From Diphasiastrum complanatum (Eukaryota; Streptophyta; Lycopodiopsida; Lycopodiales; Lycopodiaceae), in the NCBI GenBank assembly GCA_029204225.1, contig CM055093.1, positions 19,270,041 through 19,334,040 on the forward strand: DNA of 64,000 nucleotides, read 5' to 3'. Position 1 is the stretch's first letter. Every line of letters starts with the position of its first letter. A program made the position numbers and the translations under genes. This document shows, one piece after another, positions 12,680 through 23,831 of the stretch. The notes beneath the pieces were generated by a model, which was not told the DNA's origin, did no database searches, and was given only the letters and a program-made list of their open reading frames with translations.

Positions 12680-12900
12680 CTAGGTTTGCCTCATGTAGAT
12701 CTCATAGCAAAATGGTCCATCAAGCATTGAAGTAAGAAAAGTGAATGGTTGGGAATCTTCCCCTTGATTACCTTTGCCAAGATAAGTGAGCCTTGAAGGC
12801 TCGGCCCCTGTCTTTTTGGATCTTCTTGGAGCACTTGATCTTTGAGGTGGATCCTCAAGATCTCCATCACTTTGTTGCTCCTCCTCAATACTTGCAAGGG
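12680..12900 (-). pseudogene. Copia integrase-RT linker fragment
   Basis: One minus frame reads ...RRSKKTGAEPSRLTY followed by LGKGNQGEDS and FTFLTSMLDGP. This matches the linker of copia A (RAKPSRLTYDEKGK ... FAFLTSFDEP at 3270-3350). The fragment is about 220 bp, lacks both flanking domains, and abuts a plus-strand copia fragment at about 12905. Confidence 0.6.
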
Positions 12901-12904
12901 TCTA

Positions 12905-14466
12905 CTAAACACCTTTTGGGCAGAAGCTTGTAGCACAACTACACACATCCTGAATCGGTGTCCTACAAAATCCATGGAAGGTAAGAATAAGCATCATATT
13001 CCTGATGAGAAACGAAGGAAATTGGATGCAAAAGCTATCAAGTGTATTCTCCTTGGATATGATGAGAAGGCCAAGGCATACAGGATGTATGACACAAATG
13101 CACAAAAGCTTGTAATTTCTAGAGATGCTATGTTTGATGAGATGGGCCAAGGTGAACAATCTGAAGTAATCACTGAACCTTTTGATGAGGGAGCGAAAGT
13201 ATAGGTCAAGAAGGAAATGGATTTTGATATAGAAAATCCATTGGACAAAGGCAAGCCTGATGTTGAAATTCCCAAGAGAGTATCTAAATGGTACTTATCA
13301 GTCACTAATGGTGCAAAGAAGGGCGATACTCCTGAATCTAGTGAGCAGGGAGAGCTTAGAAGATCAAGTAGAAATCGAAAACCTCCTGCAAGATTAGAGA
13401 TGAATCTTTGCTCAAGGCTCAAGAACCAAAAACTTTTGATAAAGCAAAGGAGCACGAGGAGTGGCGTGAAGCTATGGAAACAGAAATGGGAGTTATATCA
13501 AAAAATAGGACTTGGACCTTGGTTAAGCTACCTGATGGTAAGATGCCTATCACTTGCAAATGGATATACAAGATCAAATATGGAGCTGATGGGCAACTCA
13601 ACAAATACAAAGCACGGTTGGTTGTGAGAGGATTTGAGCAGCAGGAAGGTATTGATTTTGAGAAAACCTTTGCACCCGTAGCTAAGATGGTAACTATACG
13701 TTCTGTCATTGCTATTTCTGCCTTCTATGGTTGGAAGATCCAGCAAATGGATGTTAAATCTGCTTTTCTTAATGGAGTGCTAGATGAAGAGGTGTACTTA
13801 GTACAACCTCAAGGATTTATTGAACCAGGGAGAGAGCACCTTGTTTGTAAGCTCAACAAAGCTATTTATGGATTGAAGCAAGCACCACGGGCATGGTACT
13901 CTTGCATTGATAAACACTTTAAGCGAAGGGGAATGGTAAAGAGTGATGCTGATCCTAATCTCTACATTCTAAGGCAAGATTCAGATATAGTGTTCATTGT
14001 GCTGTACATGGACGATTTGATTATTACAAGAAGTAATGAGAGCTTAATTGATGAAATCAAATCAGATCTTTCCAATGCTTTTGACATGAGCGATCCAGGA
14101 TTGATGCACTATTGTCTTGGCATTGAAGTATGGCAAAATCAAAAATGTTTTCTTTCTTACACAAAGCAAATATGCACGAGATTTGCTTTATAAGTTCAAT
14201 ATGAAGGATTGTAAGCCTTTGGGTACACCTATGGATGTCAACACGAAGCTTACTGCATATGATGAATCTGAGAAAGTGGATGCTTATTTGTATAGACAGC
14301 TGGTGGGTAGTTCTGCACAAGAAGCAGTATGGTTACGAAGATTGCTTGTGGATTTAGGTCAACCACAGGTGGATGCAACTACTATATCTTGCGACAATCA
14401 AAGCTGCATTCACCTTGCCAAAAATCCAGTTTTACATGCTCGAACCAAGCACATCGAAATACATTA
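12905..14466 (+). pseudogene. Copia element B pol fragment (integrase end, RT, RNase H)
   Basis: The frame begins in the integrase C-terminus (TFWAEACSTTTHILNRCPTK) and skips the usual VFGC segment, about 90 bp being deleted near 12980. It continues KCILLGYDEKAKAYRMYD. A frameshift at about 13410 leads to a long reverse transcriptase frame (13408-14193) with ARLVVRGFEQ, VAKMVTIR, AIYGLKQAPRAWY and YMDDLIIT. A further shift occurs at about 14190. A deletion joins YRQLVGS directly to EAVWLRRLLVDL, removing the RT-RNase H connection. The end (KHIEI) is followed by a 3' LTR. The copy is therefore inactive. Confidence 0.85.
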
Positions 14467-14469
14467 GAG

Positions 14470-14730
14470 TGTTAGAAATCAATGATAAACTTCATTGTTA
14501 CACTGCTTAGTTATTGTTTACGATGTACTTTATTACTAGCTGTAACTAGCCGTTGGCTAGTCTAGTAGTCTACTCCTAGGTTCTCCCTCTCTATTAGGGT
14601 CCAGGGTTTATATGTACATTTTACATTCAGTATGTGGCAGCGTGATAGATTGATAGTGTGTGTTCTTCTTCCGGCTTCTTTGGTGATTGCTTATGTTGAA
14701 TGATTGATGTTTCATTTCTGATTGTTGACA
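14470..14730 (+). repeat. 3' LTR of copia element B
   Basis: The 261-bp LTR begins TGTTAGAAATCAATG and ends CTGATTGTTGACA. It is clearly homologous, with several substitutions, to the 264-bp minus-strand LTR at 53334-53597, which confirms both boundaries. The sequence right of 14730 is antisense copia gag, not a target-site duplication. Confidence 0.85.
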
Positions 14731-14734
14731 TCCT

Positions 14735-15010
14735 ACACTCTTCAGCGACTAATACACTGTGAAGTTTTTCTATAGTTGGCAAAGTGTCTTGGATGGCAAA
14801 ACTTTGGACCAAATTTGCAAAGTCATCTCCTAGACCATTAAGAACAATTTGTACAAGCTCTCCATCATGAATCTTCTCTCCAATGGAAGCCAACTCCCTA
14901 TTTAGAGACTTGATTCTGAGTACATAATCTTGTGCACTCTCCTCACTTCTCCTCATGCTTTGCAAAATCTAATTTCTAAGCATGAGTAATCTTGAAGTGT
15001 TACTAGATTC
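14735..15010 (-). pseudogene. Copia gag fragment
   Basis: Reading leftward from about 15010 the translation is LRN-stop-ILQSMRRSEESAQDYVLRI and continues through LVQIVLNGLGDDFANLVQSF to LVAEECR. This aligns with the middle of the gag of copia A (REGESAHAFILRVKSLS ... LVQSFAIQRVLP) and of copia D. The frame runs on artificially into LTR B. Protein and zinc knuckle are otherwise missing. Confidence 0.75.
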
Positions 15011-15202
15011 ATAGTGTGAACTTGAAGTGAAGGTCTCCTAAATTCTAAAGTCCTGACTTAAACATTGTGTCTTAAAAAGAAACAAATCAACAAAACACTG
15101 ATGAATAAATCCGAAAAGAACTCAAAGCTTAATGAAGTAATTCATCAATCAATCACAAAAGCATTCATTCATGAGACTTGCTTAGGGGTCAAGATGGGAA
15201 CA

Positions 15203-15224
15203 CCCCCCCCCCCCCCCCTCCCCC
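15203..15224. repeat. Poly-C tract
   Basis: Sixteen consecutive C, then T and five more C. It interrupts an otherwise featureless 350 bp between the gag fragment and the tandem repeat. Length in such tracts is often uncertain in assemblies. Confidence 0.8.
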
Positions 15225-15357
15225 AAAAGGATTTTTCTCTTAAATTATGCAAGGTCAAATGGCCCAAGTCCAAATACATATACAATGGTTTGGGAAGAAA
15301 TCTTCTATAAAGGAAAGTGGTTTCTTATGACATGCAAAAGCTTAATGATAAAAAATG

Positions 15358-15743
15358 GAGCATGCATAGTCATTAGGCAATGGAAGGTGTGACATGCAAG
15401 CTTGAAATCAGACATGCAAGCTTGAAATTAGACATGCATGGTCATTAGGCTATGGATGGTATGACATGCAAACTTCAAATATGACATGCAAGCTTTAGAT
15501 CTGACATGCAAGCTTCAAATCAAACATGCAAGGTCATTAGGCTATGGATGGTATGACATGCAAGCTTCAAATCAGACATGCAGGCTTCAAATCAGACATG
15601 CAAGTTCCAAATTAGACATGCATGGCCATCAGGCTATGGATGGTGTGTCATGCGTGGCCATCAAGCTATGGATGGTGTGACATGCATGGCCATTAGGCTA
15701 TGGATGGTGTGACATGCATGGCCATCAGGCTATGGATGGTGTG
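15358..15743. repeat. Two-module tandem repeat
   Basis: About 385 bp built from two interleaved modules. One is near 20 bp (GACATGCAAGCTTCAAATCA and variants). The other is near 32 bp (GACATGCATGGCCATTAGG plus CTATGGATGGTGT). The first dominates the left side and the second the right, where four copies run in succession. Open frames through it are artefacts of the repeat period. Confidence 0.85.
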
Positions 15744-16860
15744 TAAGTTTTAGAGAGAGAGAGAGATGAAAGAGGTAAGAGAAAGTGAGTGTGTGTGTGC
15801 ATGGTTCCAAAATGGTTCCAACAAGCTTGGTAGATCCTCCTTATGCCATAGTTCCAAGCTTCCTTCCAATCACCTACACACATAGAAATAAGAATAAGAG
15901 ACAAACCAAAAATGAAAAGGAGATGAATAATGAGGGAGAAGGATGAGTTACTCCTTTTATAGGGAATGTGTAGCCTTGAGGGAGTGGCTGAGGTGTCCAA
16001 AATATGTGTGAGAGGTGTATGGGAGACTCTAGGAGAAGTAGAGTGAGAGGGTGAGGTGTATAGGTGTGAGAGGGTGTTTAACAACTTCTTAAAGCAAAAG
16101 GGGAGGAGTAGGAGGCCGCATTTTCCTAGGTGTCTTATGGCTTACAAGCATTGTGACAAAGTAGGTAAGTTACATATTGATAAGGATGGAAGGTAGGTGG
16201 CTTAACATTTAATGTTAGCCACTTTCAAGTTGTATTTTTTTTGGTTTACAACATTGGGATTTACCTCAAGTGTTTTTCATAACTGGGAAAGGCTTTGTAT
16301 ATGTCCATCTTACCTTGTATAATTTTCATCAATTCCTAGGCCCTTTTTTCTAGGGGTTGTCCATCTCCAATCATAGTGGAGTGTGGCACAAAGGGTGATC
16401 AGTCCTTTGGTTTCTTCTTCAAATCTTTATAGACTCGAGTGAGCCTCTTTATAGACTCGATTTGAGCCTTCTTAATAGACTTTGTAAAAAGCCTTCTTTA
16501 GGTACCATCTTTAAGCTTTAAGAAGCTTCTTTAGTTCATTCTTTAGGCACTCTTCTTAGTACCTGCACATGGCCTTAAGAAAAGGTTAGGAGTCATACCA
16601 TAAAATGGTTCATCATTAGATTCTATTTCTAGAACCTGCACATCAAACTGTTAGCATTGATCTACAATTTCATTTCTTGTCTTCAGGTAATGATACCTAC
16701 ACACATATTTCATCAGTTAGAGTAATAAGCTCTAATATTCAAGATATGTTTCATACAAAAAGAATGGAAGACTGGATAGCCTTTATTTCTTGGTCAATTT
16801 GGTCTATACAACTCTGACATATTAAACGTTGTCCTCAATGGATATTTCTCAAATAAACAT
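15744..16860 (-). repeat. Probable 3' LTR region of a gypsy element
   Basis: This lies downstream, in the minus sense, of the gypsy integrase/chromodomain remnant. It has a TATA-like CTATAAAAGG at 15953-15962 followed by TC-rich sequence, the usual make-up of an LTR promoter and leader. No second LTR copy was found, so exact ends are unknown. The minus frame at 15725-16084 is low-complexity and not called. Confidence 0.35.
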
Positions 16861-17640
16861 TTAAAATACTCGATATTCTTGGAAGAATTCTTCTTCCATC
16901 CATCTTGCATCCATAGTAGGATAGTTTTTAAATTTGAGGAGGTATAATGTAGAAGTTATTCTCTTTCTTCCAGTTCTTGTCTTGTGCATCAAGATCTGCT
17001 CAAGTTGAAGGATTTCTTCTTTGGTCATCTTTGTTCTACTAGGAGATGCATGAACTTTGTCCCTTTGAAGGATTTCTTTTTTGGTCATCTTTTGTGCTAC
17101 TATGAGATGCATGAACTTTGTCCCATGGTCGACAACCATCATTTTAGGTGTCTTGATAATCCTGCACAAATTCATCTAAGGCAAATATCTTTTTTTTAGT
17201 CCTCAATACGAGAGGCACAATAGGTTTTCCATATATTACTTCAAAAGGCGCTTTACTAGTAGAAGAATGAACTGTGTTATTGTAAGCAAATTCTAGTATA
17301 GGAAGATAGTATTCCCATTGAGTCTTTTGATCACTTACATAACTTCTCAACAAGTCTATGATGGTTCAATTAGTAATTTCACTTTGATCATCAGTTTGGG
17401 GGTGGAAGGAGGAAGAGAATTTAAGGGTTGTCCCAAAGTTATCAAAAAGGGCTCTCCAAAAGTTGCTAGTAAATCTTGTATCCCAATCAGATACTATACT
17501 CTTGGGTAGTCCATGCAGCCTAAAGATGTGACAGATAAACAAATGAGCAGCTTCAGGTCCCTTAAGCTTTTTTTTACAGGAAATAAAATGAGCTTGTTTG
17601 CTAAATCTATCCAAAGTTAAAATATCATATAGTAAAAACT
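16861..17640 (-). pseudogene. Gypsy (chromovirus-like) integrase and chromodomain remnant
   Basis: Frame pieces in order give: MDRFSKQAHFISCKK, then the integrase core with FRLHGLPKSIVSDWDTRF and HPQTDDQSE (catalytic Asp and Glu visible). The integrase C-terminal part follows (WEYYLPILEFAYNNTVHSST, APFEVIYGK). The tail YLLKFKNYPTMDARWMEEEF resembles a chromodomain. Frameshifts occur near 17360 and 17150, and a short direct duplication (KMTKKEILQ/KMTKEEILQ) lies in between. The upstream RT and protease are missing. Confidence 0.8.
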
Positions 17641-19226
17641 GCCAGCAAATTCATTGTGGTTCCTTCTATCAATTTTAAATTATCTATTATTGGGAAATAA
17701 TTTAGTCTTAGTGAAACCATTGTGACTAACACTGACTGATAAATTCAGTATAGTCAATTCGCTAATCTAATCTCATTCCATAGATAGTGAAAAATTTCTA
17801 AAATTTTGATTTTTTGGAAAAACTGAATTTTTAGTTCATTTTACGTAATTCAAAAAAATTCTCACAAAAATACTATTAGTACAAAAGGCAATCAAAATTG
17901 AAAAATCAAAATATTGTTCGATTTCTAATGTCACTAAACCAATGTCCAACTGGCATGCAAAGCATACTACATCAGTTACTAAAGGTCATTACAAATTTTT
18001 TTAGGTAAACGTTAGTTTTACGAAATTTGTCAACCAATATCACTGATTTGTGACCCAACCATTAGAGCACATGCGTATAACCACTCAAATCAACTGTAAA
18101 TCCCTCACGTATGTCAGAAGCTCTCTCAGAATCAACATGCAACCAATCCATGCAATCACATTACTACAAACTAAGGCAATGACTGGCATGCAATCAGAAC
18201 AATTACGGATTTTGCAAATTTTGCTCACAAAACTACAAAAATTTTAGATGGTCATAACTTTGGATACAAACACCAAATTGGGTGCCGTAAAGCTCAAAAC
18301 AGAGGGAGACCAAGTGACCAAGATGATTGCTACATCAGCCTACCACCTAGGCTTCACACGTGCGAGAACAGAACATCTAAAATTCTATAGTACAGGGTGC
18401 ATTTCTACAAGGCATAATCTTGCAAACTTGCCACCTAGACTTGCCACATCAATGCTAATCATGTTGTAAAAAAAAATTTGGAATGATCTCCTTATGGATT
18501 TAGGGAGATCCATCCCCCAAAAATTACCAAAAATGGTCATTTTTGCACTTTTTTATCTTCCTACAAGCTCAATTGCTGGATTTCTTGGCTCTAACTTCAA
18601 GAACAGCTTCAAAAGACATTGGTTCAACTCTTTACAAGCTCTACATGGTGTTTTACAACAACCTACTATCCAACTTTATGAAAAAAACAAACAAAAATCA
18701 TGATTTATAGCTCTTTTTTTTATCTTTCTTCACTATAAAGTGGAAATTCATGACATGCAACTCTTTCTCAACCACATGCAAACCAATTTACAGAATTATG
18801 GCCATCTAATTAATCTGATCTTTCTGGATTTTAGTTTTTACTATCAATTTTGAGTCAAAAAGCATGAAAATCCAAACAATTTTGACCTGAACATAGCCGA
18901 GAATTATAAATTATAGAAAGAACCAGCATGCATCATTCATGATTCTGAAAATGAAAGTACACTTGCTGGAAAATTCAGATCTACACAATATTTGAACTAC
19001 ACAAGAAAAAACTCCAAAAAAGACATGACAAATTGGCTTTCTAGGACAATTCTCCATAAGACCCCAAAAAATTTCGAGAGTAATAAATCTTAGCAACATG
19101 CAAATGAAAACTGGGATAGAACACCCACTTGCCATCTTGCTATCCACTTGGAAGAGAATTCCAATTGATCCAAACAGAAATTTTGACGAAAGGTAGCACT
19201 TCTCCAAGTTCTCCAATCTTCGTATG
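17641..19226. other. No recognisable gene
   Basis: AT-rich DNA with scattered short frames. The minus frame at 18911-19336 runs across an LTR end and primer site and looks like retroelement leader rather than a protein gene. Confidence 0.4.
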
Positions 19227-19560
19227 CCTTGCTCTGCTACCACTATAAGGGAAAGCTCCTCAAGATTCTGCTTACAAGACAAACACAATGGAAAACACAC
19301 TATGGAGAAACCACCCAACCAAGTAGAAGAAACCAATCAACCTCTAGAAGCTTCACCCCTAAGCCAAGGAATAGGAAGCATGAAAGTAGAGTGAGAGCCT
19401 GACAATGAATCAACCACAAATGTGTGTAGTAGGGCGAGTTTGGCCTCCTTATATAGAGCCTAGGACCACCTGTGCACATGGTCATGCAAGGTCCTAAATC
19501 CCTTATACATAGATTCATCTAGAATAGAGTCTCTATGCATAGATCTGTTGGGGGCTCTCG
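19227..19560 (-). repeat. LTR promoter/end and primer-binding site of an unassigned retroelement
   Basis: On the minus strand a TATA box (CTATATAAGG, about 19448-19457) is followed some 205 bp later by TGGTAGCAGAGCAAGG (19242-19227). That is a near match to the initiator-tRNA-Met site with one change inside the usual 12-mer. The LTR start is not visible. No gag follows; the internal region is replaced by unassigned DNA. Confidence 0.45.
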
Positions 19561-19888
19561 AAGAGATTAGGTGCAAAATAGTAAATAGAGCTCTAGCATA
19601 GAGAACTTGAATAGGAACTTTACTAAACTACAACAGCAACATTGACTTAGATCGAATGGAAGATTTTTTGGTAGGGGTCGAAGACAACCATGAAAGGAGC
19701 GAAACAATTAGGTGTTTGAGACAACTATGTTTTCTTCGAGATGAGTGAGCATCAATTGAGATAGAAAATGATCAAGAAGCATTCATAGTGGAATACACAT
19801 AAGAAAATAAAGAATCTGAATTAAGCTTATTGTGAATACAATGATCTAATCACGATCTTGTGTCCAAGAATGGTTCACAGTAGTGATG
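19561..19888. other. Unassigned DNA ending at the right rearrangement breakpoint
   Basis: There is no gene. At 19888/19889 the sequence enters the copia A gag-protease frame from its broken side. This is the partner of the breakpoint at 1970/1971. Confidence 0.5.
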
Positions 19889-20897
19889 CACTATGTTTAC
19901 CTTCTCCCTCATAAGACAATAAGGATGTAAAGTATTCCTTATGTCTTGTCATGTGAGATGAGGCTCCACTACCAATCCACCAAGGATCATTATCATCTAT
20001 GTTGGCTAACAAACTTGAAGTCATAACAAGTGATTCACATGTGTTATGTTCTTCCTCATCTATTGTAAGATTTCCTTGCCTCTCTCCTTGCTCTCTTTTC
20101 TTCTTATAACATTCATTTGCAAAATGACCTTTTATCCCACAATAAAAGCACTTGAACTTTGACTTATTGTTCTTAGTAGAAGAGGAAGAGGAAGAGTGAT
20201 CATCATGATCAAAGTTACCACCTTTGGACCAATTCCCTTTGCCTTTACCTTTGCCCTTGAATTTGCCTTTTGTGAAGAAAGCCTCTTCACCTCCACCTTG
20301 CAAGGATGCACCATCAAGCTTTGATTGCAACCTATGTTCTTCAGCCAATAAGATTTCTTGCAAGTCAACCACACTTGGCAAGACTCTTTGAATGGCAAAA
20401 CTTTGCACAAGGTTAGCATGTTCATTTAGCAAACCATTCAACATAACTTGGACTATTTCACCATCTTTTATGTTCTCATCAATGCATGCTAAATCATCAC
20501 TTAGGGACTTAACTCTCAAGATAAATGCATGAGCACTTTCACCCTCTCTTTGCCTACTAGAAAATGTTTGTCTCCTTAGGGTCAATACCCTAGATGTGGA
20601 CTTTGATTCAAAGAGCTTCTTTAAGGCATTCCATGCCTCACTTGCACTTTGACACTTTCCAACTTCCTTGAGAAGTTCATTTGTAACATTCATTTTAATG
20701 ATATGAAGAGCCCTTTTGGCCTTCTTATCAAACCTTTGTTGCTCTTGAAGTGTGAGAGGTCTCTCTTCAATTTCTGCAACTATGTCCATGAGTTCATTCA
20801 ACTCAAGTAAGGACTCCATCCTCACTTTCCAAGTAGAGTAGTTTGATGAACTCAACCTTTCACTAGACTCTAGCATGATCCCACCATTGGAAGCCAT
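19889..20897 (-). CDS. Copia element A, 5' half of gag-pol (gag, zinc knuckle, protease start)
   Basis: ATG at 20897 (MASNGGIMLESSERLSSSN) opens an uninterrupted UBN2-type gag. A basic Gly/Lys-rich stretch follows, then a CCHC knuckle (CFYCGIKGHFANEC) and the protease motif WWIGSGASSHMTRHKEYF. The catalytic Asp of the D-S-G triad is Gly (codon GGT at 19973-19971). Homology stops at about 19889 in mid-protease; the last few codons before the TGA at 19875 are foreign. The missing remainder begins at 1971 on the plus strand. The two open segments add up to 3,957 nt, a multiple of three, although the exact junction is uncertain by a few bases. Confidence 0.92.
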
Positions 20898-22053
20898 GAT
20901 TCTAATGTTTCTTCAACTTTTAGGTTCTGTCCTAAAGCACTTAGCACTCACTTTTCTCTCAACAAATGATAGATAAAGAGATCTATGAAGATTTAGGACC
21001 CTAAAACACTTCTATCTTGAACCTAGATGGTTTCCAAGCATAGAAAGGAAGATTGAAACACATGCAACACTTTGCACACACTAAGAATGGATTACAAAAT
21101 CAAACCAACCTGAACACACTCTTGCTTAAGCTCTCAAACTTTCCAGCAAGTGACCAAATCAAGTTATGGTGTGAAGAGTTACTTGCATTCTTAGAAAATA
21201 CCCAAAACTAGGATGCCAAGATTACCTAGTAATGAACAAACTTGATCAACATATGATCAACACACTAAGATATTGATTCAACCTGTAAAACCACATGTAA
21301 ACCACACTTCTAAAAGTTTATAAACTCCAGCAAGTGATAAATACAAGATTTAGAGGTGAATGAATGAGCACACTTAGTGAATCACAAGACTAGCTTCACT
21401 ATCTTGTCAAATCTTGGTGTTTAGATGTAGATCTAAGATCACTTCACATGAGAATGTTCCTCAACCTGTTAAGAACCTGAAAACACACTTGCATAATGGT
21501 TAACACCTTCCAGCAAATGCTCCAATCAAATTACATAAGGAGAGTTACTTACATGCTCAACAAAGTACACCAAAATTTATGCCAAAATTGATGACAATCT
21601 TTACAATATGCTCTTCACAATGGAGCTTACAATATGTTCACCCAAAAAAGGGGATCTTTCATCCAAATGGGAGCTTTGCTCAGCCTTTAGGAGAATTACA
21701 ACTCACTCAAAAGAGCATTTTTCATCCACTTAAGGAGAAGTTTCATCCACTTAAGGAGAGTGTTCATCCAAGAATGGAGATTGTCAACAATAGGATTGAA
21801 AAGAACATTGTTAGTATTGAATATGCACAAGCCTCACAATCACAAATGATTAGGTGTTATAATCTGATCCAAAATAGTTTCTTTTCAGCCTCTGATCTTC
21901 AATAGACCTGAAATATGCTTTTGATCCACAAGTTCAACTCACAAAACAAAGGTTAGTAAGATTTGATCAACAAAGCAATGCAAAATCATGCTAGAACTTG
22001 ATCAAACATCCAAATATCACCAAAAATGGAATACTTACTGTAAATAGAAGCCA
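20898..22053 (-). other. Untranslated leader of copia A
   Basis: About 1.15 kb between primer site and gag ATG. It includes short degenerate repeats of a TTCATCCACTTAAGGAGA-like unit near 21650-21780. The plus-strand frame at 21579-21905 is a by-product of this repetition. Confidence 0.6.
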
Positions 22054-22069
22054 ACCAGCTCTGATACCA
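22054..22069 (-). other. Primer-binding site of copia A
   Basis: The minus strand reads TGGTATCAGAGCTGG immediately after the 5' LTR, complementary to the 3' end of initiator tRNA-Met. It shows that 22070-22724 is the 5' LTR and that the element is read leftward here. Confidence 0.93.
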
Positions 22070-22724
22070 TGTGAAAAATACAGATCCTAAGTGGATCTAA
22101 ACTCCAAGATCATTGGCTTGAATGCTTGCACTCCAAACTACATAAGCTAGGAATTGGCAACACATTCTATGCTACCTAGAATGCAAAGAACTTGATCAAA
22201 AAGCATTTATCACAAATGGAAACTTCCATAAACATCAAGTGCGGCCCAAAATAGCATTATACAGTCCATAATACATCAGCCTACCACTTTTGGAAAGCAC
22301 CTAAGATCATACACAATAGCTTGAAGACAATACACACAACAATGCTCTCAATGGAGGAAGAAACAATGACAATGATCTATTGATCTCAATGAAGCATACA
22401 AAAGGTTTCTCCAACCTGTTCTCCACGACTTCCCTACTATTTATGGATGAGAAAGATGACTCTCTCTCCTCTCTCTAGAAGGTACTTGACCCTAGATATT
22501 CCCTATATAGGAAAAATAGCTAAAAATGGCTTATATGACCAAAATACATCAAAATGGTCTCATTTTGAAGGGTATGAAGTTTGACACTTCATCATACTGA
22601 AAAAATACAGTAAATAAAAACATTGTGGCCTGGTTCACACGTGCAAAACTCCAGAACCAAAACTATTTACAATTTTAGCCAATTTAGGCCTCAAACTAGC
22701 TAGGAAATGTTGACAATTTTCACA
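22070..22724 (-). repeat. 5' LTR of copia element A
   Basis: A 655-bp LTR on the minus strand, TGTGAAAATTG ... CTGTATTTTTCACA, the same length as the LTR at 4914-5568 and nearly identical by eye. It is preceded on the minus strand by GTTTG (plus-strand CAAAC at 22725-22729), the same 5-mer that follows the other LTR at 5569-5573. Near-identity implies a recent insertion. Confidence 0.95.
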
Positions 22725-22729
22725 CAAAC

Positions 22730-23377
22730 TACCCAGGTTTACCAACAGTAAGTTAGCACATGCTTTGGAATCGGTGACCCCATGTTGTTTCCCAATATCC
22801 TTGCGTCACAGTTAGACAGTAAGCATAGTTACCACATGTTGTTATTGTGGTCTAGTTGCCCGTTCACATTTAATAAGTATCATATAACTTTGAATCAATC
22901 TGGTATTTTATAGATTTGAGAATTTGGCGCTAAACTTTGGCAACAATCACTATGGCTAGGAGACCAAGATCCAAAATTAAATCGATGATTGGAAACCAAC
23001 AAGATATATAAAAAACTCATTGGTTCTACTACATCCGTCCTCAAAAGGCATGTTTAGACCAAGTAAGAAGGCAAAAATGACATTCAAATCTTATTGGAAA
23101 GCAAAGATCCTTGATTTTAGGACTTTTTCAGGAGGGCAATCAATCTCAGAAGTCTTGGTTCAGCATGTCTATATGCATTCAGAACTGTATCTACAAGATC
23201 TCAATATTCATGATTTATTGGGATCTATTTTTTAACATTCATGCTTTTGAAACTTGTAGAAATCATATCAGTTATCATATATGTATTGCATTCTTGCAGA
23301 TTTATATCCATCCAGCATAAGTGAATGGGAGCCAGCACAATCCCTAGCAGGTATATTGGATGTGATTCATTCATATA
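22730..23377. other. No recognisable gene
   Basis: Flanking DNA of copia A, with only short frames (for example 23020-23235) that carry no recognisable domain. Confidence 0.4.
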
Positions 23378-23831
23378 TTGGAAAATCTACAATACAGAGG
23401 AAGAACTTCTAAGGAGCTTGCAGATAGTGGTATATTGTTCTATGAGTCCAAGTACATTCCAGTATGCATGGAGGTTTCGGAAAGCTTGAAGATATCGCAC
23501 TGCCATGGAAGCGATGAATGGGTTGCACCTGATAGTATTGTGTCAAAAAAATTTCAGATGCAAATTACTGTTAGATTTGAAAAACTCAATGAAAGCGAGC
23601 ACTGGATCAAAAGTCAATAAATTAAGTTGGTTTATGTCCTTATATATATTTGTTGATTTCTTTTCAAATGCAAATGTTCGTAGGACACCAACATTATTTG
23701 TTTGTAAGGATGTGCCAGATGACACTCTTTCAAATCTGATGGATGTGGGCTGGGAATGCAAGGTAGTTGGAGATATTGAATGTAGAATTAAGAATGATAT
23801 TTCGTTATTGCATTGCAATATAAATGCTTAG
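23378..23831 (+). pseudogene. Unidentified coding-like stretch
   Basis: Two overlapping frames (23378-23620 and 23505-23831) have protein-like composition. The first includes the stretch HGSDEWVAPDSIVSKKF. No domain is recognised. It lies 3' of the Ulp1-like exons on the other strand and may be another decayed exon of the same repeat-rich cluster. Confidence 0.25.

Noticed and set aside
15065-15310. Open frame crossing the poly-C tract
   Set aside because: Proline run from C16, no domain, and the frame depends on homopolymer length.
18911-19336. 141-codon minus frame as a gene
   Set aside because: It spans a TATA-bearing LTR end and a tRNA-primer site, so it is retroelement leader read in frame by chance.
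4914-22724. The two inverted LTRs of copia A as terminal inverted repeats of one large DNA transposon
   Set aside because: They have LTR termini (TG...CA), a polypurine tract, a primer site and a 5-bp target duplication, all diagnostic of an LTR retrotransposon; orientation is explained by inversion.
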